From Photobacterium aquimaris (GTDB lineage: Bacteria > Pseudomonadota > Gammaproteobacteria > Enterobacterales > Vibrionaceae), in NCBI RefSeq assembly GCF_002954455.1, contig NZ_MSCC01000001.1:1363679-1427678 (forward strand): a DNA stretch of 64,000 nucleotides. The letters run 5' to 3'. Positions 35,976 to 44,854 of the stretch are shown in pieces. Made by a program: the position numbers and the translations under genes. The notes beneath the pieces are model-generated. The model was not told the DNA's origin, searched no databases, and saw only the letters and a program-made list of their open reading frames with translations. Numbering within the stretch: position 1 is the first letter of the stretch; every line of letters begins with the position of its first letter.

Positions 35976-36023
35976 GAAAACAATCTCCTTAGTTGATGCC
36001 TTTATTTTAAAGTTCTACGGTTA

Positions 36024-36809
36024 CTATTGTTGTTGAACGAACGCCAACGGATTGCGATTTTTCGCCAACTTGTGGCTAGCTTTATCTTGTTTAAAACGAT
36101 TAAAGGCATGAGAAAAGGCAGATAAGCTGTTGTAACCTAAATCTAATGCAATATTCGTATGCGCAACACCTGATCGACTTAACTGCCATGCTTTCTCCAT
36201 CACTAATTGCTGCCTTATTTCACGAAAAGGCTGATCAAAGGTACTTATAAATAGACGATTGAGGGTACGAGAAGATGCGCCGCAATGCTCAGCAAAGCGA
36301 TCTAAAGATAGTTTAATATCTGGTTGTAAGGTTAAAGCTTCAATGATCGGTAATAACCGTTTATCAATATCCTGATTACTTTGATAAATATCGTTTTGAT
36401 AGCTTTGCTTCTTAAGTTGATCAACAAATACTGCTAAATAATGGTGTTGAATATCGCTATTGCTATCATAATCTTTTTCACAATCAGCACTTTGCGCCTC
36501 AATTTCAGCCATCACCTGTACCATTAAGCGGTTAGTCGATATGATCCCCATCTCATCATGGAAATATGGAATAACATTAGGAGATGCGTGAATAATGCTT
36601 AAGCAGGAATCTTTTAGTAGTTTTAAATGATGACGATGATTTAGTGGCACCCAAATAAGCTGGCCGCCAACAGCTAAAATGCTTTTGTCTTCTGTTCTAG
36701 CAATACCGCAACCTTGGTGGATATAGAAAAGTTGGACAAAATCGTTATGACAATGCGGCGCTTTTTCTTCTGTCGGGGCATAACGTTTAATTAAGTGAAG
36801 TAACCGCAT
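36024..36809 (-). CDS. AraC-family transcriptional regulator
   Basis: A 261-residue regulator. The N-terminal cupin begins with the His-rich pattern APHCHNDFVQLFYIHQGCG, and the C-terminal double HTH (about 160-255) includes SSRTLNRLFISTFDQPFREI and GYNSLSAFSHAFNRFK. It is in line with the MFS exporter 48 bases downstream and follows a PcfJ-like gene by 39 bases, so all three may be one transcript. AGGA precedes the ATG. The inducing compound is unknown. Confidence 0.83.
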   Translation of the reverse strand: MRLLHLIKRYAPTEEKAPHCHNDFVQLFYIHQGCGIARTEDKSILAVGGQLIWVPLNHRHHLKLLKDSCLSIIHASPNVIPYFHDEMGIISTNRLMVQVMAEIEAQSADCEKDYDSNSDIQHHYLAVFVDQLKKQSYQNDIYQSNQDIDKRLLPIIEALTLQPDIKLSLDRFAEHCGASSRTLNRLFISTFDQPFREIRQQLVMEKAWQLSRSGVAHTNIALDLGYNSLSAFSHAFNRFKQDKASHKLAKNRNPLAFVQQQ

Positions 36810-36848
36810 GCATTTCCTTTACGCATAGAATAATAAATTCAAGCCGCA

Positions 36849-38024
36849 TTATGGCTTAACCGACTTCATGCTGTCTAACCAACCGTAAACCGTTTCTAAG
36901 GTTTCATAAGATGGCATACGATTATTACGGGCTTGAATTTGATCAACTGTATAGATATCACTCGCCCTACCATTGGCTAAATAATGGCGCTTTAAACCAA
37001 TCGTTACTCTTTCCGGCATATGCATTTTATACACCAGATATTCACCTTTAATAATGCGATGGTGGTAAATAGCAACATAGTGATTTTGTTCAATACCTTC
37101 AGATTCAAGTTGCTGGTAATTGCGAATTGGCACAATATTACTGTTACCAGCAAAAGGAATATCATACGCTTTGTCGCAACTCGGATCAGGCACAAACTTA
37201 GCTGTTCGCTGTGCGATAAGCCAACGATCATGTAATTGTTTCAGCTCATCATATGATGTTGCAGCATGAATACGTCGCACTGAATCGACATCAAGCACTC
37301 GATAGCCTAATTGAAATACATCCGACAAGATTTGATTAATTTGTAGTCTTTCTCGTTGCGAGGCTTTAATTAAATAAAAGCCTAATTTAGTGCCTGTTAG
37401 CGTTGGCCATTGTAAATAAACTTGCAAGGTTAGCGTGGTAATGGTCTGATAATGGCGGAACAATATAAATGGCTTGGTTTGTGGATCTAATAAGCGATGA
37501 ATAACGATCACAATCGAACGGGTAGAAAAATCACTTTGAATACGATCAATAAACCGTAATGCTGAGCGGCATGATGCTAAGCCTAAATGGGCTAATATCT
37601 GCCGCTGTCCCAATTCACATAAAGAGACAACCTGCTCATGATCTAAGGGATAACGCTCACACATCAGATAAAGTAATATTGGTCGTTGGGATAATAAATG
37701 GCGTGCTTTAGCGCTCATTGCCGCAATTTTTAGCATATAAACACCAAGATCAGCATATGCACGAGCTTTATTCACCAGCTGTGTTGGAATACTGTCAATC
37801 CATGCTTTACCGCCTGCTAATGACTCTATATGCTCGATATAAAACGAACAACTTCCTTCCAATAATTCTCGATGGCCATCAGGATAAGCACGATACATAG
37901 CAAGACCGTCACGCCAGTCATAAAATTCCAATACAAATGGAAAAAAAGTTAATGTTTCATCAAATGATAAAATCAAAGGTATAGAAATATGTTCATTTTT
38001 ATATTTAGTACAACAAACAGGCAT
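36849..38024 (-). CDS. PcfJ-like domain protein
   Basis: A 391-residue cytoplasmic protein. The C-terminal part (about 300-385) has the PcfJ-domain pattern: a Gln/Leu stretch, then EGIEQNHYVAIYHHRIIKGE with the conserved N-H and Y positions, YLVYKMHMPERVTIGL, and an N-R-M segment. In canonical members the motif reads M-x-H-C-V; here HCV is HYV. The rest shows no known motifs, only many Arg/His. PcfJ proteins are known from plasmids and mobile elements but have no established function. SD AGGA is good. It heads a possible operon with an AraC regulator and an MFS exporter. Confidence 0.55.
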   Translation of the reverse strand: MPVCCTKYKNEHISIPLILSFDETLTFFPFVLEFYDWRDGLAMYRAYPDGHRELLEGSCSFYIEHIESLAGGKAWIDSIPTQLVNKARAYADLGVYMLKIAAMSAKARHLLSQRPILLYLMCERYPLDHEQVVSLCELGQRQILAHLGLASCRSALRFIDRIQSDFSTRSIVIVIHRLLDPQTKPFILFRHYQTITTLTLQVYLQWPTLTGTKLGFYLIKASQRERLQINQILSDVFQLGYRVLDVDSVRRIHAATSYDELKQLHDRWLIAQRTAKFVPDPSCDKAYDIPFAGNSNIVPIRNYQQLESEGIEQNHYVAIYHHRIIKGEYLVYKMHMPERVTIGLKRHYLANGRASDIYTVDQIQARNNRMPSYETLETVYGWLDSMKSVKP

Positions 38025-38297
38025 GGATATCCTTATTATTCTGTTAGCCTTAGTAATATTTATATTAATTGCATAATAACAATATCATTTATAGTAATTA
38101 ATAAGATTATCATGACTTATAAAGATGAATATTCAACTTAAAAACCATCAAGATGAGAGCCTTATATCAATTTTTTATTACATAATATATCAAGCGGTTT
38201 TGGTGCTTAATTATAGTTAAGTTGCCATAAAAAATCAGTCAATATTGGCTAATTTTAGCATTCTATATTTAATAACTGTTCTAGGATGCAAGATTTA

Positions 38298-39074
38298 TTA
38301 TTTAAGTTCAATCATAAAATTAAGTGGCGTAAATCCCGTTTTTTGACGAAAGAAGTAAATAAACGCACTGTCATTAGCAAAATTAAGTCGATATGAAATA
38401 TCTGAAATCCGCTGTCCTTGTACAAGCAATTCAATCGCAGCTAACAACCGCCACTGCTGACGCCAACTTTGATATGGCATGCCTGTTTCTTTATTGAAAA
38501 TGCGGGTTATTGTCTTTTGGCTTGCGCCTACAAGCTGACTTAACTGAGCTAAACTCGGAGCTAAAAAGTCAGGGTGATTAATATCGGCTAGCCATTGCTG
38601 TAATCGTATATCGTGTGGTAGAGGTAAATTCAAATGACTATCAGTTGCAAAATTTAGTTCCTCTATCAACAGGTTAACAGTATTTAATTGCTCCTGATTA
38701 GGTTTGTCAAATGGCCAATATGCCATTCTTTCAAGTAATGCCGACATCAACGGATTAATATCGATGATCTTCATCTCACGACTAAGTTGTGGTTGTAATA
38801 CTTGATCAAAATACAATGAACGATAATGGGTTACGTTGTTCATTTGGGCATTATGTAACACGCCAGCAGGTATCCATGCCGCTCTCATTGGTGGCAATAC
38901 ACACTTAACCCCTTCTAAGGTAATCACCATACAACCATGATGTGAGAACAATAACTGATCTTTATTATGCCGATGCTCACCTGAATCATGATTACCTAAA
39001 TCAGCTGCAAGCCCAATCACTAAGCCATTATAATCGTCTGCACAAAACTGTTGTTCTATCGAAATGTAAGCCAT
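38298..39074 (-). CDS. AraC-family regulator, divergent from an MFS exporter
   Basis: A 258-residue regulator with an N-terminal cupin (EHRHNKDQLLFSHHG, LPPMRAAWIPAGVLHN) and a C-terminal double HTH (ASQKTITRIFNKETGMPYQS, NFANDSAFIYFFRQKTGFTP). The build is like NimR and the gene is divergent from an MFS gene across 207 bases that hold direct and inverted repeats, a typical local-regulator arrangement. AGGA lies eight bases before the ATG. Confidence 0.83.
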   Translation of the reverse strand: MAYISIEQQFCADDYNGLVIGLAADLGNHDSGEHRHNKDQLLFSHHGCMVITLEGVKCVLPPMRAAWIPAGVLHNAQMNNVTHYRSLYFDQVLQPQLSREMKIIDINPLMSALLERMAYWPFDKPNQEQLNTVNLLIEELNFATDSHLNLPLPHDIRLQQWLADINHPDFLAPSLAQLSQLVGASQKTITRIFNKETGMPYQSWRQQWRLLAAIELLVQGQRISDISYRLNFANDSAFIYFFRQKTGFTPLNFMIELK

Positions 39075-39205
39075 TTGACTATCCTTATCAATTTGTCCTT
39101 AAAGTGATATATAACGTCCCGATGTTAATATTACACCATATTTAAACACTATATAATTTTCCATATTGAAATAACAGTAACACCAACATTATTATTAATT
39201 GCAAA

Positions 39206-39249
39206 TATATTCACTTTTTCAACGTTGTGAATATAAGCATGAATATAAG
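39206..39249. promoter_or_regulatory. repeat cluster in the AraC/MFS divergent promoter
   Basis: A 9-base inverted repeat TATATTCAC (39206-39214) / GTGAATATA (39227-39235) overlaps a direct repeat TGAATATAAG at 39228-39237 and 39240-39249 (12-base period). Direct half-sites of this kind suit AraC-type dimers. It is 33 bases before the exporter start. Confidence 0.45.
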
Positions 39250-39281
39250 TGAGGTATTACTGCATAAACAGGATATAGAAA

Positions 39282-40442
39282 ATGAATATAAAAAAAATAT
39301 CAACACCGTTAGCCATTGCGCTATTGATGTTTCCACAACTTATTGAAACCATGTATAGCCCCGCACTAACATCGATTAAAAATCATTTTGCTGTTAGTGC
39401 TGAAAATGCAGCTCAAGGTTTATCCATCTTTTTTATCGCTTTTGCTTTGGGTGTCGTTTTTTGGGGAACGTTATGCGACATCATTGGTCGCCGTCGTTCA
39501 ACGTTAGCTGGATTAGCACTATTTATTACTGCCGCGATAGCAACTTATTTAGCACCTAACTTTGATCTATTTTTATATGGTTTTGGAGCTTGCGCATTTG
39601 GCGCTGCAGTCGGCTCTGTATGTACTCAAACGATTTTAAGAGACAGCTTTGAAGGCCTTGAATTATCGCGACTATTCTCAATTGCGGCAACATCAGTTGG
39701 GATTAGCCCAGTACTCGGTATGATGATCGGCAGTTGGCTAACAGACCATGGTGGTTATACTTGGGTATTCGCGGCAATGATTGTACTCATCACCCTGTTA
39801 TTTATCTGGTCAAGTCTTCAGCTACCTGAAACTAAACCTAAACACATTAAACGTGATAGCTTGCTCTCTGTAGCCAATAAAATGATCCGTGATAGTCATA
39901 TTTGGTACATTACATTAATGATCGGATTGGCTAACGTGGCACTCTTTTCATACTACAGTATTGCTCCATTTATGTTTGAGCAACTGGGGGCAAGTGTAAA
40001 ACTATTTGGTTATACCGGTTTTGTTTTAGCCTTTGGTTCGATATTAGGATCACTGATTAATATAAAGCTAATTCACTATAAACTAAACGGTGATGTTATT
40101 GTTTTTATCGCGATGATACTGATGGTTGTCTCAGGTAGCGGGGTTTACCTATTACAAGATACAATTTGGTTCTTTATTCCAATGGCTTTAGTTTCTGTTG
40201 CTTTTGGTCTTACTTTACCAAATCTATTTAGTACCGCTTTAGTCAATTATCGTAACCACCTTGGCAGCGCGGGTGCTTTATTAGGATTATCCTATTACCT
40301 CATTATTGGTATTGGATTAGATTTTGCCGCATCAACAGGTAATTTAGCCATCACACTATTAACTTGTGGCGGTTGTTGTTTAGTACTGGTCATCATTAAA
40401 CAACTGTTCACTAAGTTAACACTAGCACGTAACGCAATATAG
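39282..40442 (+). CDS. Bcr/CflA-type MFS exporter
   Basis: A 386-residue, twelve-helix MFS carrier. Helix 1 ends in ETMYSPALTSI, the loop 2-3 motif is GTLCDIIGRRRSTLAG, and helix 5 has SPVLGMMIGSWLTDHGGY. These are the marks of the Bcr/CflA drug exporter group. It faces a dedicated AraC-type regulator, so it is probably inducible. The SD is AGGA, eight bases upstream. Confidence 0.84.
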   Translation: MNIKKISTPLAIALLMFPQLIETMYSPALTSIKNHFAVSAENAAQGLSIFFIAFALGVVFWGTLCDIIGRRRSTLAGLALFITAAIATYLAPNFDLFLYGFGACAFGAAVGSVCTQTILRDSFEGLELSRLFSIAATSVGISPVLGMMIGSWLTDHGGYTWVFAAMIVLITLLFIWSSLQLPETKPKHIKRDSLLSVANKMIRDSHIWYITLMIGLANVALFSYYSIAPFMFEQLGASVKLFGYTGFVLAFGSILGSLINIKLIHYKLNGDVIVFIAMILMVVSGSGVYLLQDTIWFFIPMALVSVAFGLTLPNLFSTALVNYRNHLGSAGALLGLSYYLIIGIGLDFAASTGNLAITLLTCGGCCLVLVIIKQLFTKLTLARNAI

Positions 40443-40477
40443 TTATCAACGAGGCAGATACATTAAACGATAAAAAA

Positions 40478-40510
40478 TGCCGTATGCGTGGTTAACACAT
40501 ACGGCACTTA
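40478..40510. terminator. bidirectional terminator
   Basis: TGCCGTATGCGTG pairs with CACATACGGCA with one bulged base, between the MFS gene and the converging DUF2913 gene. A-rich sequence precedes it. Confidence 0.65.
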
Positions 40511-40529
40511 TGTATATCAGTAATAACGA

Positions 40530-41183
40530 TTAAAGCGTCGCTGTTGGTAGCTCAGGCAGATGTCCACCAGCATTATGCGGGTAAATCACATACTCACCAT
40601 GAAACTTAACTTTCGACTTATAATCAGTAATTTTATAAAGCAAAATGCCATGTTGGTAAGCAATATCAATAAATTGCTGCGCATTACCACGTACATATAA
40701 AGATAAAGGTTTAACTAACTCGTCACCATCACCCATTGCTTCGGCATACTGAGCACAACAAACCACTAACGATGCTTTACCATCTGTATGATGGCTAACC
40801 TTACGATTGACTTCATATTCATTGGTTACTAACCAATCTTGCTGTTCTAGCGCAGTATAAAACGTTGTCATCACCGCAGGCGTAATAACGGTTGATTGAC
40901 CTTGCTCATTGGTTACCTGCGCGTAAGTATCAGCTAAACGCGAAAAATGCAGTTTTAGTTGTGCATTTTTACCCATCGTACGTGATTGCTGTTGCCATTC
41001 TTGCAGTGTTTTCACGACACAACGATCAAAGCTATGTTGTTTAAGTACTTTTGTTACCCAAGCGCTTAAAAAAATACTTTCACTGACAGGATTTTTCTGT
41101 GCTTTACCTGTTGCTTGCGCTTCTTGTAAGGCGGTTAATCCACTACTAACTACATTGTAAATTTCATTAAAAAAAATGGTCAT
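40530..41183 (-). CDS. DUF2913 family protein
   Basis: A 217-residue soluble protein resembling DUF2913, a family I know mainly from Vibrionaceae. Recognisable parts are VSESIFLSAWVTKVLKQHSF, KTLQEWQQQSRTMGKNAQL, and the C-terminal LYVRGNAQQFIDIAYQ and ITDYKSKVKFHGEYVIYPHN. No catalytic motif is visible and the function is unknown. It lies between bcr and an MFS gene; gaps and a weak SD do not argue for a shared operon. Confidence 0.65.
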   Translation of the reverse strand: MTIFFNEIYNVVSSGLTALQEAQATGKAQKNPVSESIFLSAWVTKVLKQHSFDRCVVKTLQEWQQQSRTMGKNAQLKLHFSRLADTYAQVTNEQGQSTVITPAVMTTFYTALEQQDWLVTNEYEVNRKVSHHTDGKASLVVCCAQYAEAMGDGDELVKPLSLYVRGNAQQFIDIAYQHGILLYKITDYKSKVKFHGEYVIYPHNAGGHLPELPTATL

Positions 41184-41228
41184 GATTTATTTCAAACAAT
41201 CCAAAAATATCAAACCACGACACAACCT

Positions 41229-42419
41229 CTAAGCTGTGCGTGCAAGGAACCAATAAAAACCAGCTGATAATATAGCACATGATGCCATCGTCAATGCCAT
41301 TGGCCATGCATTACTGTCTGGCATTAAAGCAACCAGCCCACCAACAATCGAACCAATACCAAACCGGAACGTTCCACCTAAAGATGAAGCCGTACCCGCC
41401 ATTTGAGGATAACTCGATAATAAACATGCCATGGTATTACTACCGATAGTAGAAAGTGTACCAATAAATAATGCAACGGGAATAACCACTCCCCATAGTC
41501 CCAAATCTAACCATTGCCCAATAAGTAACAATACGCCGGCAATTAATTGAATTATCAAGCCAAAGCGTAACATCCAATGTGTACCCTTGCGCTTTACAAA
41601 ACGGCCATTAATGCTTGTAAATAGAATCATGCAAAGAATGTTTAAACAAAAATAATAGCCAAAATTCTCGACACTAATACCGTAAATATCGATGTAAACA
41701 AATGCACCGGCAGTTAAAAACGTAAACATACCTGCAAAAGAAAAGCCGCTGCAGCAAATTAAGCCAAAGGCAACTGGATTTGATAGTAATCGTTTATAGT
41801 TTTTAAGAATTGACGAGATATGAAATGGCATCCGTTTTTCTTTCGGCAATGTCTCTTTAATTTTAAACAGTATCGAGATCAGCACAATAACGGCAAAAAT
41901 AGCCAATGCCCAAAAAACAGCACGCCAACCAAACCATACAGAAAGATGACCACCTAAAACTGGCGCAATTAGCGGTGCAATCGTCATCACTAAAGTAACA
42001 AACGACATTGTTCGTGAAAATTCTTCACGTTCAAACATATCACGCACCAAGGCACCAATAATCACCGCTGCAGCAGCGCCAGCAAAACCTTGCGCCACTC
42101 GAATAATGGTTAATTCATTAATATTGGTACTTAACGCGCCTAAAATTGTTAAGACTAAGAAGCTTACCGTCCCCGCAATCAACATCGGCCGACGACCATA
42201 ACTGTCCGCTAACGGGCCATGAATGAGCTGACCAAAGGCAAAGCCCGCAGTATATGCCGTTAATGTAACTTGAACGGCACTTGGCGACACCAAAAAGTCT
42301 TTAGCAATACTAGGCATTGCCGGTAAATACATATCGATAGCAAAAGGAGTTAAAGCCGCAATTGCACCGAGAATGAGAATGAGCTGTAAACTCAATTTAG
42401 ATGAGGCTTGTTGAGTCAT
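41229..42419 (-). CDS. bcr: multidrug exporter Bcr
   Basis: A 396-residue, twelve-helix DHA1 drug/H+ antiporter very like E. coli Bcr (bicyclomycin, sulfonamide and tetracycline export). It shows TPFAIDMYLPAMP in helix 1, GPLADSYGRRPMLIAG in loop 2-3, and IAPLIAPVLGGHLSVWFGWR. It also lies directly downstream of rsuA, the same neighbour as in E. coli. The start is the ATG at 42419; the eight upstream codons begin with a TTG and are unlikely to be used. A Fur-like stretch lies about 140 bases upstream. Confidence 0.88.
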   Translation of the reverse strand: MTQQASSKLSLQLILILGAIAALTPFAIDMYLPAMPSIAKDFLVSPSAVQVTLTAYTAGFAFGQLIHGPLADSYGRRPMLIAGTVSFLVLTILGALSTNINELTIIRVAQGFAGAAAAVIIGALVRDMFEREEFSRTMSFVTLVMTIAPLIAPVLGGHLSVWFGWRAVFWALAIFAVIVLISILFKIKETLPKEKRMPFHISSILKNYKRLLSNPVAFGLICCSGFSFAGMFTFLTAGAFVYIDIYGISVENFGYYFCLNILCMILFTSINGRFVKRKGTHWMLRFGLIIQLIAGVLLLIGQWLDLGLWGVVIPVALFIGTLSTIGSNTMACLLSSYPQMAGTASSLGGTFRFGIGSIVGGLVALMPDSNAWPMALTMASCAILSAGFYWFLARTA

Positions 42420-42592
42420 AAATATTCTTTTATAAGATAACAACGATAAGCAGGATATAATTGCTATGAAAGAGACAATGAACCTATTGTACGCTAAAAA
42501 ATGGTATTCATTCTTTCCTAATAAGAAATAAAAAATTTCTAACTTACCTTAAAATAAGAGAATAATAATCATTTCATATTTCAAGTATAAAA

Positions 42593-42622
42593 AAAAGCAT
42601 AAACAATAATGCTTATGCTTTC
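42593..42622 (-). terminator. terminator of rsuA
   Basis: AAGCATAA and TTATGCTT arms. The A-run at 42588-42595 gives a U-tract on the minus strand. Confidence 0.65.
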
Positions 42623-42648
42623 TTGGTATCACTCCATCACGAATAATG

Positions 42649-43347
42649 CTATTTCGCTAGAAATGACGCAACTTCTTCAGCCGTTAATGGGCGGTATTGA
42701 CCAGGTTCAAGATCTTCATCTAACTCAACTGCGCCTACTCGTTCACGATGTAAACCAACCACACGGTTACCAACAGCTGCAAACATACGCTTCACTTGGT
42801 GATATTTACCTTCAGTGATGGTTAACACCCCTTCTCGCTCACCAACAATTTCTAATTTTGCAGGGCGAGTAAGTCCATCTTCACCATTTAATTGTACGCC
42901 TGCTTCAAATTGAGCAATATTCTCCGCAACAATAGGATCCGCGGTTTCTACAAAATACACTTTCTCACACACATGCCGCGGTGAAGTAATGCGGTGTGAC
43001 CATTGACCATCATCAGTTAATAACGTTAAGCCTGTTGTATCACTGTCCAAACGACCAGCAACATGCATTTTCTCAGGGCTTACTTCATCGAACAATACAA
43101 AAACAGTAGGATTGAAATCATCAACATGTGAACAAACAAAACCCTGAGGCTTATTCAACATGAAGTAACGAGGCCCTTGTAGCCGAAGTGGACGACCGTT
43201 AAATTCTACGTCGTTATCATCACCGACAGAGAAAGAAGCACTACGAACTATTTCGCCATCAACTTCAATCATTTTGTCACGAAGAAGTTTACCGGCTTCT
43301 CTACGGGTGATACCTAAAGTGGTACCTAAGAATTTATCAAGCCTCAT
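42649..43347 (-). CDS. rsuA: 16S rRNA pseudouridine-516 synthase
   Basis: Isomerises U516 of 16S rRNA. The 232-residue protein has an N-terminal S4-like RNA-binding domain (MRLDKFLGTTLGITRREAGK), then the RsuA-family catalytic domain with GRLDSDTTGL carrying the nucleophilic Asp. The KPQGFVCSHVDD stretch and the terminal YHQVKRMFAAVGNRVVGLHR are family hallmarks. The GGAG SD is good. The bcr gene follows on the same strand after a terminator, the same order as in E. coli. Confidence 0.92.
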   Translation of the reverse strand: MRLDKFLGTTLGITRREAGKLLRDKMIEVDGEIVRSASFSVGDDNDVEFNGRPLRLQGPRYFMLNKPQGFVCSHVDDFNPTVFVLFDEVSPEKMHVAGRLDSDTTGLTLLTDDGQWSHRITSPRHVCEKVYFVETADPIVAENIAQFEAGVQLNGEDGLTRPAKLEIVGEREGVLTITEGKYHQVKRMFAAVGNRVVGLHRERVGAVELDEDLEPGQYRPLTAEEVASFLAK

Positions 43348-43652
43348 TGACTGGCTCCGCTACTTACAAATGGGTCGGTATTATAGGAAGCAAATCACAC
43401 AGATGCATTAAAAACTTTGTTTTCCTCAACATTCATACGGTGAGCACTTTGTAATAACACCTGATTTTAAAATGAAAATTGTTAAATTTAATGCCATTTC
43501 ATCAAAAATATGAACATTTCTATGACTCTATTGTCATATATCTGCTAGATTACAAATTAAAAAAACATTCACTCTATGCAAATACAACAACTTACTTACA
43601 CGTTGTAATCAATAAAGCCTTCAAAGATAAGGGTTTAACTTAGGGACTCAGT
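43348..43652. other. 305-base divergent intergenic region, no gene seen
   Basis: AT-rich promoter region between rsuA (minus) and the GNAT gene (plus). I see no conserved RNA, no long frame and no clear repeat. Confidence 0.4.
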
Positions 43653-44147
43653 ATGAATATTTCTCTCAGCACACCAACACTTTCTTCGCTAAATAAATTT
43701 CTCAAATTAATAGATGAATTGTTTGACTATGAAGCTTTACCTCAAAAAGCGGAACAAACAACACAGGCCGTTAAACAATTATTAAATGACCCAGAATTAG
43801 GACAAGCATGGTTCATTGAGGTCGAACAGCATGGTATGAAATATATCGCTGGTCATATTATCGTCAGTTATAGCTTTAGTCTTGAGCATGGCGGAAAAAT
43901 TGGCTTAATCGATCAATTCTATTTGAAATCAGAGTGGCGTCAGCATGGTATCGGTACTGAGTTATTACCACAGCTAGAAACATTAGTGATTCAAGATAGT
44001 GTTAAAGCATTATCGCTCGAAGTGAATATTGGTAACGCCGGAGCGCGTAATTTCTATGAAAAGCATGGATTTACACCCCGTCGTCAGTTTTGCATGATGA
44101 CAAAAATCCTTACTGAATCCCATATTGCTCTTACTGCTATTTCATAA
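43653..44147 (+). CDS. GNAT-family N-acetyltransferase
   Basis: A 164-residue acetyl-CoA-dependent acyltransferase. Motif A is visible as IDQFYLKSEWRQHGIGTELL, with the acetyl-CoA pyrophosphate loop Q/R-x-x-G-I-G, followed by the motif B segment GNAGARNFYEKHGFTPRRQF. The acceptor is unknown. Monocistronic with its own terminator; an SD-like GGGAC lies upstream. Confidence 0.87.
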   Translation: MNISLSTPTLSSLNKFLKLIDELFDYEALPQKAEQTTQAVKQLLNDPELGQAWFIEVEQHGMKYIAGHIIVSYSFSLEHGGKIGLIDQFYLKSEWRQHGIGTELLPQLETLVIQDSVKALSLEVNIGNAGARNFYEKHGFTPRRQFCMMTKILTESHIALTAIS

Positions 44148-44179
44148 ATAGACCTAATAATAATAATAAATCTGAATTT

Positions 44180-44206
44180 AAGCCTTGTTTTGACAAGGCT
44201 TTTTTC
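44180..44206 (+). terminator. terminator of the GNAT gene
   Basis: AAGCCTTG (44180-44187) and CAAGGCTT (44194-44201), followed by T-run. Confidence 0.85.
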
Positions 44207-44286
44207 GTTATAACTAGAGCGTAACCTTACGGCTAGCTATAACAATCATTATTTTTGCTTGCTGGTTTATATAAAGGAAAATAGAA

Positions 44287-44841
44287 ATGCTAATAGGTAT
44301 AATTATCTTTGTGGTATTGATTGCGCTGTTATATGTAGCAATGCGCAACAGCCTCATCAGTAAAAAAAATCAAGTGGCTAATGCAGAAGCCAGTATCGAT
44401 GTCATGCTTAAAAAGCGGTTTGATTTATTACCTAATTTAATTGAAACCACCAAAGCCTATATGAAACATGAACAATCTGTGCTTGTAGAACTCACCGCAT
44501 TACGCCAACAATCAACTCAAATTGAGTCAGTAAATAAGCCACAGCTAGATAAAAAAATCTCTGCAGCAGTTTCTCACTTCAAAGTCGCAGTCGAAGCCTA
44601 CCCCGAGCTTAAAGCCAATCAAAATATAGAATTACTCATGCGCTCAATTAACGAAACAGAAGAGCAAATATCAGCGGCACGACGGAGTTTTAATGCGGCA
44701 GTAACACGCTATAACAATGGCATTGAAATGTTCCCATCAAGTATCATTGCTCAACAAATGCGCCTAACAATACTACCGTTATTTGAAATTGCTGACACCG
44801 AGCGTGCCAATATTGATGCTGCGCGTTTATTTAAGCAATAG
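44287..44841 (+). CDS. LemA family protein
   Basis: A 184-residue LemA-type protein. A single N-terminal helix (about 2-19) anchors it; the rest is an all-helical domain with the family's VANAEASIDVMLKKRFDLLPNL-like core (about 35-58), the segment ARRSFNAAVTRYNNGIEMFP (about 135-155), and a terminal region rich in charged residues. The AAGGAAA SD is clear. The next gene (13 bases on) is DUF3137, a pairing seen in many bacteria, so the two probably work together at the membrane. The molecular role is unknown. Confidence 0.9.
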   Translation: MLIGIIIFVVLIALLYVAMRNSLISKKNQVANAEASIDVMLKKRFDLLPNLIETTKAYMKHEQSVLVELTALRQQSTQIESVNKPQLDKKISAAVSHFKVAVEAYPELKANQNIELLMRSINETEEQISAARRSFNAAVTRYNNGIEMFPSSIIAQQMRLTILPLFEIADTERANIDAARLFKQ

Positions 44842-44854
44842 GACATGATCGCCC

